64,000 nt of DNA from Pyxicephalus adspersus. Its lineage: Eukaryota; Chordata; Amphibia; Anura; Pyxicephalidae. The notes beneath the pieces are model-generated. The model had not been told where the DNA came from. It ran no database searches and saw only the letters and a list, made by a program, of their open reading frames with translations. Below, piece by piece: positions 23,267-34,190 of the stretch (position 1 is its first letter; each line of letters starts with the position of its first letter). The stretch is taken from positions 90,915,986 through 90,979,985 of the forward strand of contig NC_092862.1 of assembly GCF_032062135.1 (NCBI RefSeq). Reading direction: 5' to 3'. The position numbers were made by a program, and so were the translations under genes.

Positions 23267-25928
23267 TTAACGGTTTACATTGGGAATTGTCTGGGGGACC
23301 CCATACACCTTGTCCGAGTAACTCAAAGGTTTCTCTACCAACATCCATTCCCCCTCAGGCTTGCGGGTAGATTTATCTTTTTTATTTTTCCGTTTAGATT
23401 GTGTGACCTCACCCTGCACAGAAGGAGATGGCACAACAGAGGCAGAACTAATGGCAGATGGCAGTGAATCCTAGGATAAATGTTCTCGAGGTTGTTCACC
23501 TGCCAGGTGTGTTCTGGTTTCCTGCACCTCTGGTTGAGGATCTTCTCTGGTCAGGATTTTCTCTGGCATTAAAGCTTCTTCCTCTAAGACCTCTGCGGCA
23601 GTAATCAGCTCCTCATCTGCAGGGTCATTACACAGATTGTGATAAGCCTGCGAACATTCTCTATAGAAATGGCCATGTTCACCATACAAGTTACACCGCA
23701 CATTCACACAATCTGACCCTGTATGGCCAATTTCACCGCACAGATTGCACTTCTTTACTGTACAAATGTTGGCCAGGTGACCAGATTTGCCACATTTATA
23801 ACACAGCCTTGGCTGACCGGGATAGAAACAAACACCTCTCTCCCGACCAATAAAAAAGGAATTTGGCAGGTGATGGGTGACATTATTAGATTGTCTAAGC
23901 TTCACTGAAACTCTCCAACCCCCGTCCAGATCCCATCGGCATCTTTATTCTTGGTCAGGTCAGAGACCAAATCGCAACGGCGTCTGAGCCAGATTACAAT
24001 GGCATGGGGGGGGAACCGACTCATTCCAGAATAAGATATTGACATTCACTGTATCTGGCTTTGAGATTGGGATAAAGGTAAACTTGTCCCAGCCTTCTGT
24101 ATTCCTGAACCTGCTGGACTGAGCCCAGAATTTATCCAAGTTTGACATTAGCTTAAAGCTGACATCATAACCCTGATTATCTGGGAGGTTAATGACGGCC
24201 AGAATATCAGCTGGTACAAAGCCCATCTGGTGACACAACAATTCCCGCACCACATAACGCCTATTGGGACCTTTATTCCTAAATCTCACCACATTTCTCC
24301 TCTTAATCGCTTGCCCCAGGTAGACAGTGCTAGCAAACACTGAAGGGGCCCTGCGGCTCCAAGCGTTCTGAGGAGGTACCGGCCCAGAACCACTACTGGA
24401 CCCATTAGATGTTTGTGGCTGATTTACTAGAGGGGGGAAATCATTTGTCATATCCGGCACCATCCCCTCATTGCCATGATTATCTGAGCTAGTACATTCA
24501 GATCCTTGCGAAATGCATTGCACCTCCCCATCAAACAAATTACCTCCCCCAGCATTATCAGTAATGGGAGACTCCTGACTCCCCCCACCATAAATCTCTA
24601 CATTCTCAAGTGAGTCCATTATCTGGGCTGCACTGCTGTCCATTGCTCCCAGCTGAGCAGAATTGCCCCTTAATACCTCTGCAGATGTACCTGTTGCAAA
24701 ATGAAAGTTCTCACTGCTGCCCCCTGCTGGCTGTGGTGATAGTACAGAGTCTCTCTTCTGCTGCTGAAACTCCCTGGTTACATTGCTATCCTCAGACAGG
24801 TCTTTTCGCTGGTAAGAAAATATTGGCTGCTGCAACACAGATTTTCTTACCAATGGCATACTGGTGGGTTCCTCAGTCCCTTGGAAACGATCTTTATTCT
24901 TATAAGTCTCTCCTATGGGTCCCAGTTGTTCCTGGACTGAGTCGATCTTCCCAACCACTGATGCGAGTTCCATAGCCAGTGATTTCAGCTTGCAGTCACA
25001 CAGAGCCTCCTTGGAGGGATTTGCAGCCTTTAATTTATAAATTCCCTCTGGCTCTGGATTGTTCTCTTTGCTTTCCTCAGGCTTTCCATTTCTTTTACAA
25101 GGGCAGGAATGTTCTGTGCTAGGCTCAGCTCAGGCTGGCAGGCTGTTTTTTTTTTGCTTGGTCACCTCTGCTGGGTGTTTAAATGTTGCTGGGTCCTCAG
25201 ATGGACTGGAAGCCATGTCATGGGCTGCCCCCTTCCCACTCACAGGTGATGGACGAATCTGTAGTGATTTGTGGGTCGCTGACCCCATCTCAGACTGGAG
25301 CTTTGTAGTGCTGGTTGTGTTTGCAGAAATCTGGGAGGATTTCTGAGCTGATGGAGCCCCCGAAGCCGCATTTGTTGGCTTTTTTGTACTTTCAGCGCTG
25401 ATTTTACTTTGCTGGGTTCTCAGGCGGGCTGAGCGCACCTGTCCGGTGGGAATCAAAACTTGTTGCTGCAAATTCTCCTTTATTGTCTTTTGTTCCAAGG
25501 AAATCTTCCTTGGTACAAGGTGAAATGGCTGCACTGTGCTGGGCCGGTGCTGCCCCGCCATCACCTCTCTGTGGGGTAGACTGACTCTGAGTCACCCTCT
25601 GAACCAACTGTGGGGTGGGCAAAGCTTTCTGTGCTGCCCCAACACTGCTCTGACCTGACTGCACTGACTGCTCCATTGCTGGGCTTCCCTGGATACAACT
25701 TCCTATCTGCTGTACAGGTTTATCCAGTTCATGTTCATGCTTCATACTGTTCTTCAAATGACAAACATCTTTATCAGAAATTTCACAGCTTTCATTCTTA
25801 TCAGTACCTGGATAATCTGTTGTATGTAGTCCATAAGTGTCTGCATCTTGTATAGGCCGAGAAGCCTGGGGCTTTCCTGGGGAACTTCCCCACCCAGGGC
25901 AGCCCAACCCTGGGCTAGAGCCAGACAT
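23267..25928 (-). pseudogene. ZCCHC3-like CCHC zinc-finger gene, broken
   Basis: The C-terminal half matches the ZCCHC3 family in order: VVRELLCHQMGFVPADILAV then GYDVSFKL (the fold before the fingers), LFWNESVPP, IVIWLRRRCDL, IWTG, HHLPNSFFIGRERG, and three CCHC knuckles (CYKCGKSGHLANIC, CNLCGEIGHTGSDC, and a third with Tyr replacing its second Cys, CNLYGEHGHFYREC). ZCCHC3 proteins bind nucleic acid; mammalian ZCCHC3 is a cofactor of DNA and RNA sensing. The N-terminal part is low complexity. Breaks: TGA at 25130-25132, a frame change at about 25404-25564, frameshifts at G8 (24006-24013) and C5 (23919-23923), and TAG at 23471-23473 before a further 67 open codons to TAA at 23267. AATAAA follows at about 22923. 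Arrays abut both sides. ZCCHC3 has an intronless coding region, so lack of introns does not show retrocopying. Confidence 0.8.
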
Positions 25929-25984
25929 CGGAGAGAGTGGAGCACAGACCAGCCTGCAGCTGCTTCCTCAGAAGCCACACCCAC

Positions 25985-26585
25985 AATGACAGAGTCTGGA
26001 GGAGGTGGCGGCAGCATGAGTAGGCCACAGAGTGACACAATGACATAGTCTGGAGGTGGCGGCAACATCAGGAGGCTACAGAGTGGCACAATGACATAGT
26101 GTGGAGGTGGTGCAGCATCAGGAGGCCACAGAGTGGCACAATGACAGAGTGTGGAGTTGGCGTCAGCAGCAGCATCAGGTAGAGACCACAGAGTGGCACA
26201 ATGATAGAGTCCGGAGTTGGCGACCGCATCAGGAGGCTACAGAGTGGCACAATGACAGAGTCTGGAGGTGGTGGCAGCATCAGGAGGATACCACAGAGTA
26301 CCAAGGTGACATAGTGTGGAGATGGCAGCAGCAGCATCAGGAGGATACCACAGAGTGGCAAGGTGACATAGTGTGGAGATGGCAGCAGCAGCATCAGGAG
26401 GATACCACAGAGTGTCAAGGTGACATAGTGTGGAGATGGCAGCAGCAGCAGCATCAGGAGGATACCACAGAGTGTCAAGGTGACATAGTGTGGAGATGGC
26501 AGCAGCAGCAGCATCAGGAGGATACCACAGAGTGGCAAGGTGACACAGTGTGGAGATGGCAGCAGCAGCATCAGGAGACCACAAA
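25985..26585. repeat. hAT-A minisatellite, block 2
   Basis: About eleven units of 50-63 bases. Two subtypes occur: CAATGACAGAGTCTGGAGGT and AAGGTGACATAGTGTGGAGA. Expansion of CAGCAG within units changes their length in threes, which keeps several frames open on both strands. The resulting open frames (for example repeats of EWQGDIVWRWQQQ) are products of the array and not genes. Confidence 0.9.
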
Positions 26586-26689
26586 GTGAGCCGGTGACAG
26601 AGTGGGGCGGTGGGTGGCAATACCAGTAGACGAAGGTGGGGGAAAGAAGGAGCACTTGGCATCTGATATGTGGCATCAGGCGGGGACTT

Positions 26690-26988
26690 GACTCCGAGGG
26701 GCTCTCGCTTCTGGCTCCAAGCGCCCAGCGCACGCCGGGTGCGACCTGCTCCGAGGACACTGAAAGGTGAGGAGTTTGACTGGGACGATACACCTGTTAA
26801 ACGGTAACGCAGGTGTCCTAAGGCAAGCTCACGGAGGACAGAAACCTCCCGTGGAGCAGAAGGGCAAAAGCTTCCTTGATTTTGATTTTCAGTATGAATA
26901 CAGACCGTGAAAGTGGGACCTCTTGATCCTTGCTACTTTTGGGTTAGGAGCAGGAGGTGTCAGAAAATTTACCACAGGGATAAGTGGC
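26690..26988 (+). pseudogene. 28S rRNA fragment in hAT-A (first)
   Basis: Words in the order of vertebrate 28S rRNA run CCGAGGGGCTCTCGCTTCTG, GTTTGACTGGGACGATACAC, AACGGTAACGCAGGTGTCCT, GGACAGAAACCTCCCGTGGA, AATACAGACCGTGAAAG and ACCACAGGGATAA. This is the domain V (peptidyl-transferase) part of the large-subunit RNA. About 300 bases are colinear, with substitutions in normally invariant places (GGGATAAGTGGC for GGGATAACTGGC), so it is not a working gene. Both edges join directly to minisatellite units. Confidence 0.9.
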
Positions 26989-27664
26989 CACAGAGTGGCA
27001 CAATGACAGAGTCTGGAGGTGGCGGAAACAGCAGTAGGCTACAGAGTGGCACAAAGACAGAGTCTGGAGGTGGAGGCTGCATCAGGAGGCCACAGAGTTG
27101 CACAATGACATAGTGTGGAAGTGGTGACAGCATCAGGAGGCCACAGAGTGGCACAATGACATAGTGTGGAGGTGGTGGCAGCATCAGGAGACCACAGAGT
27201 GGCAAGGTGACATAGTCTGGAGATGGCAGCAGCAGCATCAGGAGACCACAGAGTGGCAAGGTGACATAGTAGGGAGATGGCAGCAGCAGAATCAGGCGGA
27301 GGCCATAGAGTGGAAAAGTGACATAGTGTGGAGATGGCAGCAGCAGCAACAGGAGACCACAGAGTGGCAAGGTGACATAGTGTGGAGATGGCAGCAGCAG
27401 CATCAGGAGACCACAGAGCGGCGAGATGACATAGTGTGGAGATGGCAGCAGCAGCATCAGGAGACCACAGACTGGCACAATGACATAGTCCGGAGGTGGC
27501 GGCAGCATCAGGAGGCCATAGAGTGGCACAATGACATAGTCCGGAGGTGGTGGCAGCATCAGGAGGCTACAGAGTGGCCCAATGGCAGAGTCTGGAGGTG
27601 GCGGCAGCATCAGGAGGCTACAGAGTGGCACAATGACAGAGTCTGGAGGTGGGAGCAGCATCAG
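26989..27664. repeat. hAT-A minisatellite, block 3
   Basis: About thirteen units of the same family as block 2, between the two 28S fragments. Confidence 0.9.
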
Positions 27665-27768
27665 GATTTTAAGAATGAATACAGACGTGAAAGTGGGGCC
27701 TCTTGATCCTTGCTACTTCTGGGTTGGGAGCAGGAGGTGTCAGAAAATTTACCACAGGGATAACTGGC
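27665..27768 (+). pseudogene. 28S rRNA fragment in hAT-A (second)
   Basis: GAATACAGACGTGAAAGTGG, then GCAGGAGGTGTCAGAAAA and ACCACAGGGATAACTGGC repeat the 3' third of the first fragment and stop at the same GGC junction with the array. The identical right boundary suggests it arose by duplication within the array rather than a second capture. Confidence 0.9.
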
Positions 27769-28045
27769 CACAGAGTGGCACAATGACAGAGTGTGGAGGT
27801 TGCTGCAGCATCAGGAGGCTACAGAGTGGCACAATGACATAGTGTTGAGGTGGCGGCAGCATCAGGAGGCCATAGAGTGGCACAATGACACAGTGTTGAG
27901 GTGGCGGCAGCATCAGGAGGCCACAGAGTGGCACAATGACATAGTCTGGAGGTTGCGGCAGCATCAGGAGGCTACAGAGTGGCACAACGACAGAGTCTGG
28001 AGGTGGCGGCAGCAGCGGGAGGCTACTGAGTGCCACAATGACATA
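27769..28045. repeat. hAT-A minisatellite, block 4
   Basis: About five units of around 51 bases (CACAGAGTGGCACAATGACA, then TCTGGAGGTTGCGGCAGCAT). The array ends shortly before the transposase C-terminus. Confidence 0.85.
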
Positions 28046-28163
28046 GTGGTTGCATCTGATGTGTGGCATCAGGCGGGTGGAAGCATCAGAGTAGTAGCTG
28101 AGGCAGGTAGCCAGAAGAAACGGATCTCTTTTGTCAAGGTTTGGGTCAGGCAGCATGGATCAT

Positions 28164-31120
28164 CTAATCAGGCATTGGTGGGTGAAAATCCTGGCTGATC
28201 CACGCCTGATTCATCTTGAGAAAGGTCAGTCTCTCCACATTTTGGGTGGACAGGCGAGTTCTTCTTGGGGTAACTATGGCCCCCGCCGCACTAAACACCC
28301 GCTCCGATGCCACACTACTGGCTGGGCAGGACAGCTTTTCCAGGGCAAACTCGCCCAGTTGCAGCCACAAATCCAGTTTGGCTGCCCTGTAGTCCAGCGG
28401 ATCTTCAATGACGGCAGGCAGGGTGCACTCCAAGTATGCCACCACCTGCTGGTTCAGGTTCTGCTCTATGACTAGCTGCTGGTCAGTGACTCTAAAAAAA
28501 GCTGCTTATCAGTGACTCTAGACTCAGGTTGCTGCTGATGGAGCTGGTACTGCTCCTGCCACCCCACTCCTCCACAGCAGCAATGGCAGTGGAACGTGAA
28601 TGCGGAGGGCCCCCCCGGTCAGACCTGCGAGAGGATGGACGATAGCGCAGATAGGCAGCGGCCAACTGACTACATTGGATGTCTCTGTAGTAGTTCAATT
28701 TGTGCTCCCTCTGAGCAGGTATAAAAAAGGTCCCCATTTTGGACCGGTAGCAAGGGTCCAACAAAGTGGAAAGCCAAAAGTCATCCCTCTGCCGAATGGT
28801 GACAATTCGGCTGTCACTGCGCAAGCAAGTGAGCATGCAGCGGGCCATTTCTGCAAGCGACTCGGAGGGACTCCCTGCTTCCATCTCCACTGCATACTGC
28901 CATGATGTGTCTGGGTCCTCTGGCTCATCTTCCTCATCTCCTTCTTGCTCCTCTGGCTGCTCCTGCTCATCCTCTCCTGTAACCTGAGTAGAAAAACCAC
29001 CCATTTCGCTATACATTGCCTTTGCTCCAATGTCCTCCTTCTCCAGTTCAGCCCCGACAAGGCTCATGTAGCCGTGAGATCTAGGCGCCACGTCTCCAGT
29101 CCCCTGACCAGCCAGATTTACCAGCATCTGTTCCAGGACATGAAGCAGTGGAATGACGTTGTTCAGTCCGTAGTCCTGGCGACTGACAAATAACGTGGCC
29201 TCCTGAAAGGGCCTGAGCAAACGGCAGGTGTCACGCCTTAGCTGCCACTGGCTGACATCAAAGTTACACATGGGAGTACCTCTATCCGTTTGGATCATCA
29301 AGAATTCGTTGATGGCCTTTCTCTGTTCGTATAGTCGGTCCAACATATGGAGGGTGGAATTCCAACGGGTGGAAACGTGGCATATCAGCCTATGTTGGGG
29401 GATGCCGTTCTGCCGCTGCAGCTCAAGGAGGGTGTGCTTTGCCGTGTACCAGTGGCTGAAGTGCATGCTAAGTTTCCTGGCCATTTTTATCATGTCTTGC
29501 AGATGGGTGGAAGACTTCAGGAACATCTTGACAACCAGATTGAATTCGTGTGCCATGCAGGGTGCATGGCTCAGCCTTCCTTGACGCAACGCAGACACAA
29601 TGTTCTTCCCGTTGTTGGTCACCATGGTTCCAATTTTGAGTTGTCGCGGAGAAAGCCATGATTCGATCTCCTGATGAGTCACATGGAGCAGTTCCTCCCG
29701 TGTGACTCAGTTCCCCCGGGCAAACCAGGTACAGAACAGAGTGACACCACCGTGCCCTGCACATGTGGTATGCTGGAGGGGCACTGTGAATTGTCCCTGC
29801 AATGGAGGCTGAGGACATGGTGGAGGATGAAGAGATAGAGGCGGACATTGTCACAGGACCAGCGGGGTGAGAACGTGGAGGCGGAGGCGGTGTCACCTGG
29901 CCAAGTTGCTGGTGTGGCCATGCAGGAATCACATTTACCCAGTGGGCCGTAAAGGACATGTATTGTCCCTGACCGTAGTTACAGTTCCACGCGTCGGCGC
30001 TGCCGTGCACTTTGGCAGACACCCGACAGGCTCAAGGACTGGCCCACCTTCTGTTCTAAATATTTGTGCAGGGCTGGTACTGGCTTTTTCACAAAGAAAT
30101 GATGGCTTGGGACTCTCCACCTCGGCTCGGCACAAGTTCTCTGAAAGGTGAAGAGTCCACCACTTAGAAAGGGAGGGACTGCAGCACCAGCAACTTGGAC
30201 AGGAGCACATTCAGCTTCTGCGCCATTGTGCACGCATACTGTTGTCTCTTGGCAATCGCTTCGGTGATCGATTGCTGACAGAATGACTGATGAGGAGTAG
30301 GAAAAGCAGGAGCATCTGGACCAGTAGAAGATAGAAATGACATACAGCTTCCTTCGGCTGAGGTGGTGGAGCCTGACTGCCTGAAAGCCAGTGCATGCCA
30401 CTGGGTGGAGCAGCGGTTGCTGCGGCAGGCTGGACCACCACATCGGAGCCACTCAGGCCACTTTATGGTTCTCCCAGGCCACTTTATGGTGACTCTGCAT
30501 ATGCTGACGCAGGGTCGTGATGCCAACATTAGCACCCTAGCCACGCTTCACCTTCTGCCCACATATTCTACATATGGCTATGTTAACCTCCTCCGGCGGC
30601 TTAACAAAAAATTGCCACAGCGCTGAGTAGGTGATTTTCCCCCCAACACTCCACACTGACTCACTGCTATCGCCGCTGCCTCCGTGAACCCCTGCACCAC
30701 TACTTCCCGGACAGGTAGGCTGTTGCGAAGCATGTGGTCTATCCCGGGCACGTTTGGCTCCCGACCTCCCACTGCTGCCACTCTGCTGACTACCAGCCAT
30801 GCTACCACCTTGCTGGCTCTTCTGCTGCCTCATGGGAAAGCTGCCACCCTCTTTTCCTGATGATAACGAAGCCCCTTCTTCACCCGGCTCCCAAGTGCAA
30901 TCGGCTTCATCATCATCGAGTAGTGTATGCACGTTACTGATGTCCTCCTCAACGGTCTCTGGGTCAGGAACCTGACCGCTCGCAACACCACCTCCCACAC
31001 CACTCTCCTCATCACTACTTGCCCACCTAGTGGAGAAAGCGGCAGATGTCTCCTCCAGATCTTGGCTAGGCAGTAGCTACTGACTGTCCTCTACTAGCTC
31101 GTCCTCGCTAGTGGAGCTGA
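28164..31120 (-). pseudogene. BED-finger hAT transposase of hAT-A, broken
   Basis: From the N-terminus there is an acidic start, then a BED zinc finger (ALWQFFVKPP, CRICGQKVKRG, TTLRQHMQSHH) cut by a TAG at about 30540. The RNase-H-like core carries the first catalytic Asp (SADAWNCNYGQGQYMSFTAH). The second site reads TMVTNNGKNI where the family has TDNG, so Asp is replaced by Asn. A long open stretch (28492-29682) holds CMAHEFNLVV, an acidic insert and a LLDPCYRSKMGTFF box. The C-terminal dimerisation domain has CPASSVASERVFSAAG with the catalytic Glu intact. Several frame changes occur (about 30000, 29680, 28470). The enzyme is related to ZBED-type hAT transposases and is inactive. Confidence 0.9.
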
Positions 31121-31359
31121 GCCTACAGCATACAATACTGTGGCTGAGGGAACAGCAAAGGACAGAGGCAAGTTGAGGACAGGTGAGGGCACAGGGTCTG
31201 CTCCCAGGCCATGCCAACTAAGGGTTGTGTCGAACCCACCGACTGTTGGCTGAGGGTGTTTGATGTCACTTGGGATGAAGTGGATGACCGAGTTAACCAA
31301 TCAAGAATCGCTGGGTTGCTGGTCAAGACACGACCGCTAGATGACACCGGGATGTCCCT

Positions 31360-31715
31360 TGCGCCTTCTGACGTCTCTCCCTGCAGTAAGATGCTGTGAA
31401 ATGATTCCTCCCTATCCTTTCCCTGCACTTGTAAATCACTTTTCTAGCACTGTCCCTAGCGCCTTCTGATGTCTCTCCCTGCACAAAGATGCTGTGAAAT
31501 TATTCCTCCCTATCCTTTCCCTGCACTTGTAAATCACTTTTCTAGCACTGTCCCTAGCGCCTTTTGGCGTCTCTCCCTGCACTAAGATGCTGTGAAATGA
31601 TTCCTCCCTATCCTTTCCCTGCACTTATAAATCGTTTTTTCAGTTTTTATCACAATGAGTTTCTCCTAACACTCTCCCTAGCACCTGCACATGTCTCTCC
31701 CTGCACTCAGAATGC
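31360..31715. repeat. 98-bp tandem repeat near right end of hAT-A
   Basis: GTCTCTCCCTGCA recurs at 31373, 31471, 31569 and 31693, with AAATGATTCCTCCCTATCCT in each full unit. It lies between the transposase start and the right terminus, so it could have been promoter-proximal. Confidence 0.85.
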
Positions 31716-32335
31716 TGTAAAATGTCTTAATCCAAGATGGCTGAGGCTATTTAAAGGGGTGTGACATCACAGGGCTGGCTGGCTGCTGATTGGCTGCATG
31801 CATGGCATTATGGGTCATCCCGCCTTCCCAGAGTTCCTTGCCCCATGTCCTCACACGTGTAGCCCCCATTGTTACCACGAATCGCAAGGAAATTTGGATT
31901 TGTTGTGAAACAAATTTTCTGAAATTCAAATTGAATTCCACTTCGTCAGTTTAGATTTGCTCATCTCTATTATAACCATGAAGTGGTTGAATGCAGAAAA
32001 GTATCTTCAGTTATTCTATAGATTAAGAAAATAAATCCCTACATTCCTAAATCAGTTTGTTGCATCAGACACAACACACAATTGGAAAATGAACTACAAA
32101 GTCTGAAATTTCTTCAAAAACGGGCATTTCTCATTGACATCAATGTTCATAAAAATAAACTAAATCTGAAGCTTCAGGGAAGAAATCAGCTAGTATCAGA
32201 TCAGGTTGGACATATAAATAAGTTTCACAATAGGCTAAAAATATCCAAAGTTGAGCAAAAAAATGGTCTGACTCATTTTTCAAGATTTCACTAACTAACT
32301 GAAGATCTTACAGATAAATTTATACTGGACCTTAC

Positions 32336-32472
32336 CTACCCTTTGCAGGGATAGCCTGCTCCTTCTTCTTCCCAAGCATTCCGGAACCGCTTTTTCTTCT
32401 TTTGGTGATGGGTTCAGCAAGGCTTGGAATTTCTCCTTTCTTTATGGGCCAAGGTGTTGTTTTATTCCAAAG
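32336..32472 (-). CDS. Candidate coding exon B of the unidentified host gene
   Basis: On the minus strand the acceptor TGCACTCTTTCCAG precedes LWNKTTPWPIKKGEIPSLAE, then PITKRRKSGSGMLGKKKEQA and IPAKG, followed by donor TAG|GTAAGG. Only this frame is open. It starts in phase 0 and ends with AG (phase 2), which joins exactly to the C that opens exon A, making a serine codon. The lysine/arginine-rich tract RRKSGSGMLGKKK looks like a nuclear-localisation or RNA-binding linker, but I do not recognise the protein. An alternative donor four bases upstream (AAGG|GTAGGT) would break the phase match. Confidence 0.6.
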
Positions 32473-33705
32473 CTGGAAAGAGTGCAGACATGTGTTTTCC
32501 CTACTTCCAATTTGAACAGTGTGTTGAATCATTATCCCACAACAAACCCTGTCCTCTTAGATTCACAGATCTTGAGCATGCTTATGGAGACGATCCCCAT
32601 ACAAAAGGCATTATATCTATTTTTTTGTACTCATCACTGTAGGAAGCATGATTTGAGGCTGACTCCTTTGTAGGAATAATTGGAAGCTGTATGGTCTAAC
32701 ATGGTACAAATGCTATATTAAAAATTTACCTCTCTTCTATAGAAGATGTTTTCATATCTTTAGTGCCATTACGATATCTGTAGCAAGATTATGAAACCCC
32801 TGTTGCTGTGTTTTGATGAGGTCAAGAATCGCATGCATGAAATCTTTTTTTAATGAGAGATTTATGACATTTATTTTGGAAAAGGTTCTTTTGATAAATT
32901 GATAAGGATTTGAGGTGATTTATGGCACAATATTTATTGCCACATAAGTAAACATACCATACTTTATATCACTGCTCCTGTTACCTCCCTCATCTACCTA
33001 CCTGCTTCAAACTTTCTACCAATCTCATTAACATTATTAGTAGAAGAGGGAATCCTACCTAAAAGATTAAAAATTGTAAAGGAAAATATTTCTGAATCCT
33101 ACAATAAAGGGTGAGAAACTACATAAACAAAATAAAAAAACAAAATGACAATTTCTGTCCAATGCAGCATGACCTGGCACAGAAACAAAAGGAAAAAGTC
33201 ATATATTTCTGAAATCAGTATAGGGTGCATATCTTGTAAGTCTTTGAGATACACATACTTCAATGTCCTAATATTTTTATCTATAATGAAGACTTTATTT
33301 TCAGTGAAGAACAGATGGTACTGCAGTACAATGCAACTAGCACATATTTTATGGATTGTGCTTTAAGAATGACTAGCTAATTAGACTCACTATTCACAAT
33401 ATTTTATAATTTGGCATGATTATTTGTTGTCAGTAAACACTAATTTAATAAGGGAGATAGATACAAATGAGAATTAAAAGAAAAAGAGCACAGATATCTC
33501 AACACAGTAATTTGTAACTAAAAATCACAAATCTCCTCTAGTTCAACAATCTGTTAGTGATGTATGTTAAGTTTTGAAATAAAGTTTTATGCAGTTACAA
33601 TACTGTTTTACTGCTTCTAGTAAATAACATGACATTTTATTATAGAAATCAATTGGAACTAGAAATATCCATAGTATCTAAAAAATCCATAGAAATCCAT
33701 ATAGG

Positions 33706-34190
33706 GTTATACACTAACTGGCCATTTTATTAGGTATACCTTAATAGTATCAGGTTGGACCCATTGTTGCGTTTTAAATTTCTGTAATTCTTCATGGTCT
33801 AGATTCAACATTTTGTTTATCCATCAGAAGATGGATACCCTGCAGTCACAAAGGGATGGACAACATTACTAAATAGGCTGTGCTATTAAAATGATGCTCA
33901 ACTGGTTCTAAAGATCCCAAAGTGCATCAAGAAAATACCCCCAGGCCATTATACCACCAGCCTAAAAATTTATTACAAGGCAGGATCGATCCATGTTTTC
34001 ATGTTTTTGATGCCAACTTCTGACCCTATCACCCTATCATGCAAATATTACAGCAGAAATCCGGACTTTTGCCTAAGATGCCTGTTCTTAGCTGATGAGG
34101 CTGGCACCTGGTGTGGTCTCCCGCTGTTGTAGCTCATAAGCTTCAAGGTTCAACATGTTGTGCATTCAGAGATGCTCTTCTACATACCTC
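33706..34190 (-). pseudogene. Tc1/mariner-like element remnant
   Basis: The left end CACTAACTGGCCATTTTATT followed by AGGTATACC is the signature terminus of a widespread Tc1-like family in fish and frogs. Inside, on the minus strand, are decayed pieces of its DDE transposase, such as the antisense of PFVTAG and GGIFS-like boxes near 33830-33950 and of the first catalytic region near 34020-34060. Large internal deletions have removed most of the gene, and the right terminus was not found. Confidence 0.7.

Larger units (their letters stand above)
21857..31969 (-). mobile_element. hAT-A: 10.1-kb hAT transposon with passengers
   Basis: The left end TAGAGATGAGCGAAT and the right end (read inwards) TAGAGATGAGCAAAT are inverted repeats with one mismatch. 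The 7-mer TTATAAC directly flanks both ends (21850-21856 and 31970-31976), close to the 8-bp duplication expected of hAT. In order the element holds a left subterminal region, a minisatellite block, a ZCCHC3-like gene, more minisatellite with two 28S rRNA fragments, a BED/hAT transposase on the minus strand, a 98-base tandem repeat and a right subterminal region with an ATTGGCTG (inverted CCAAT) word. All coding parts are broken. Confidence 0.85.

Noticed and set aside
23267..25928. Retroviral or LTR-element gag
   Set aside because: CCHC knuckles are shared, but the preceding fold, spacing and three-finger pattern fit ZCCHC3. No LTR, protease or polymerase adjoins it.
26068..27706. Long open frames of 141-241 codons on both strands
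   Set aside because: They are translations of the minisatellite unit, overlap each other in opposite strands and frames, and have no start or splice context.
26690..27768. Functional rRNA gene
   Set aside because: Only about 300 and 100 bases of 28S are present, with changes at invariant sites and no rDNA context.
25985..28045. CRISPR-like array (regular 50-60-bp direct repeats)
   Set aside because: Units are contiguous with no unique spacers, vary in length, and sit in a eukaryotic transposon; it is a minisatellite.
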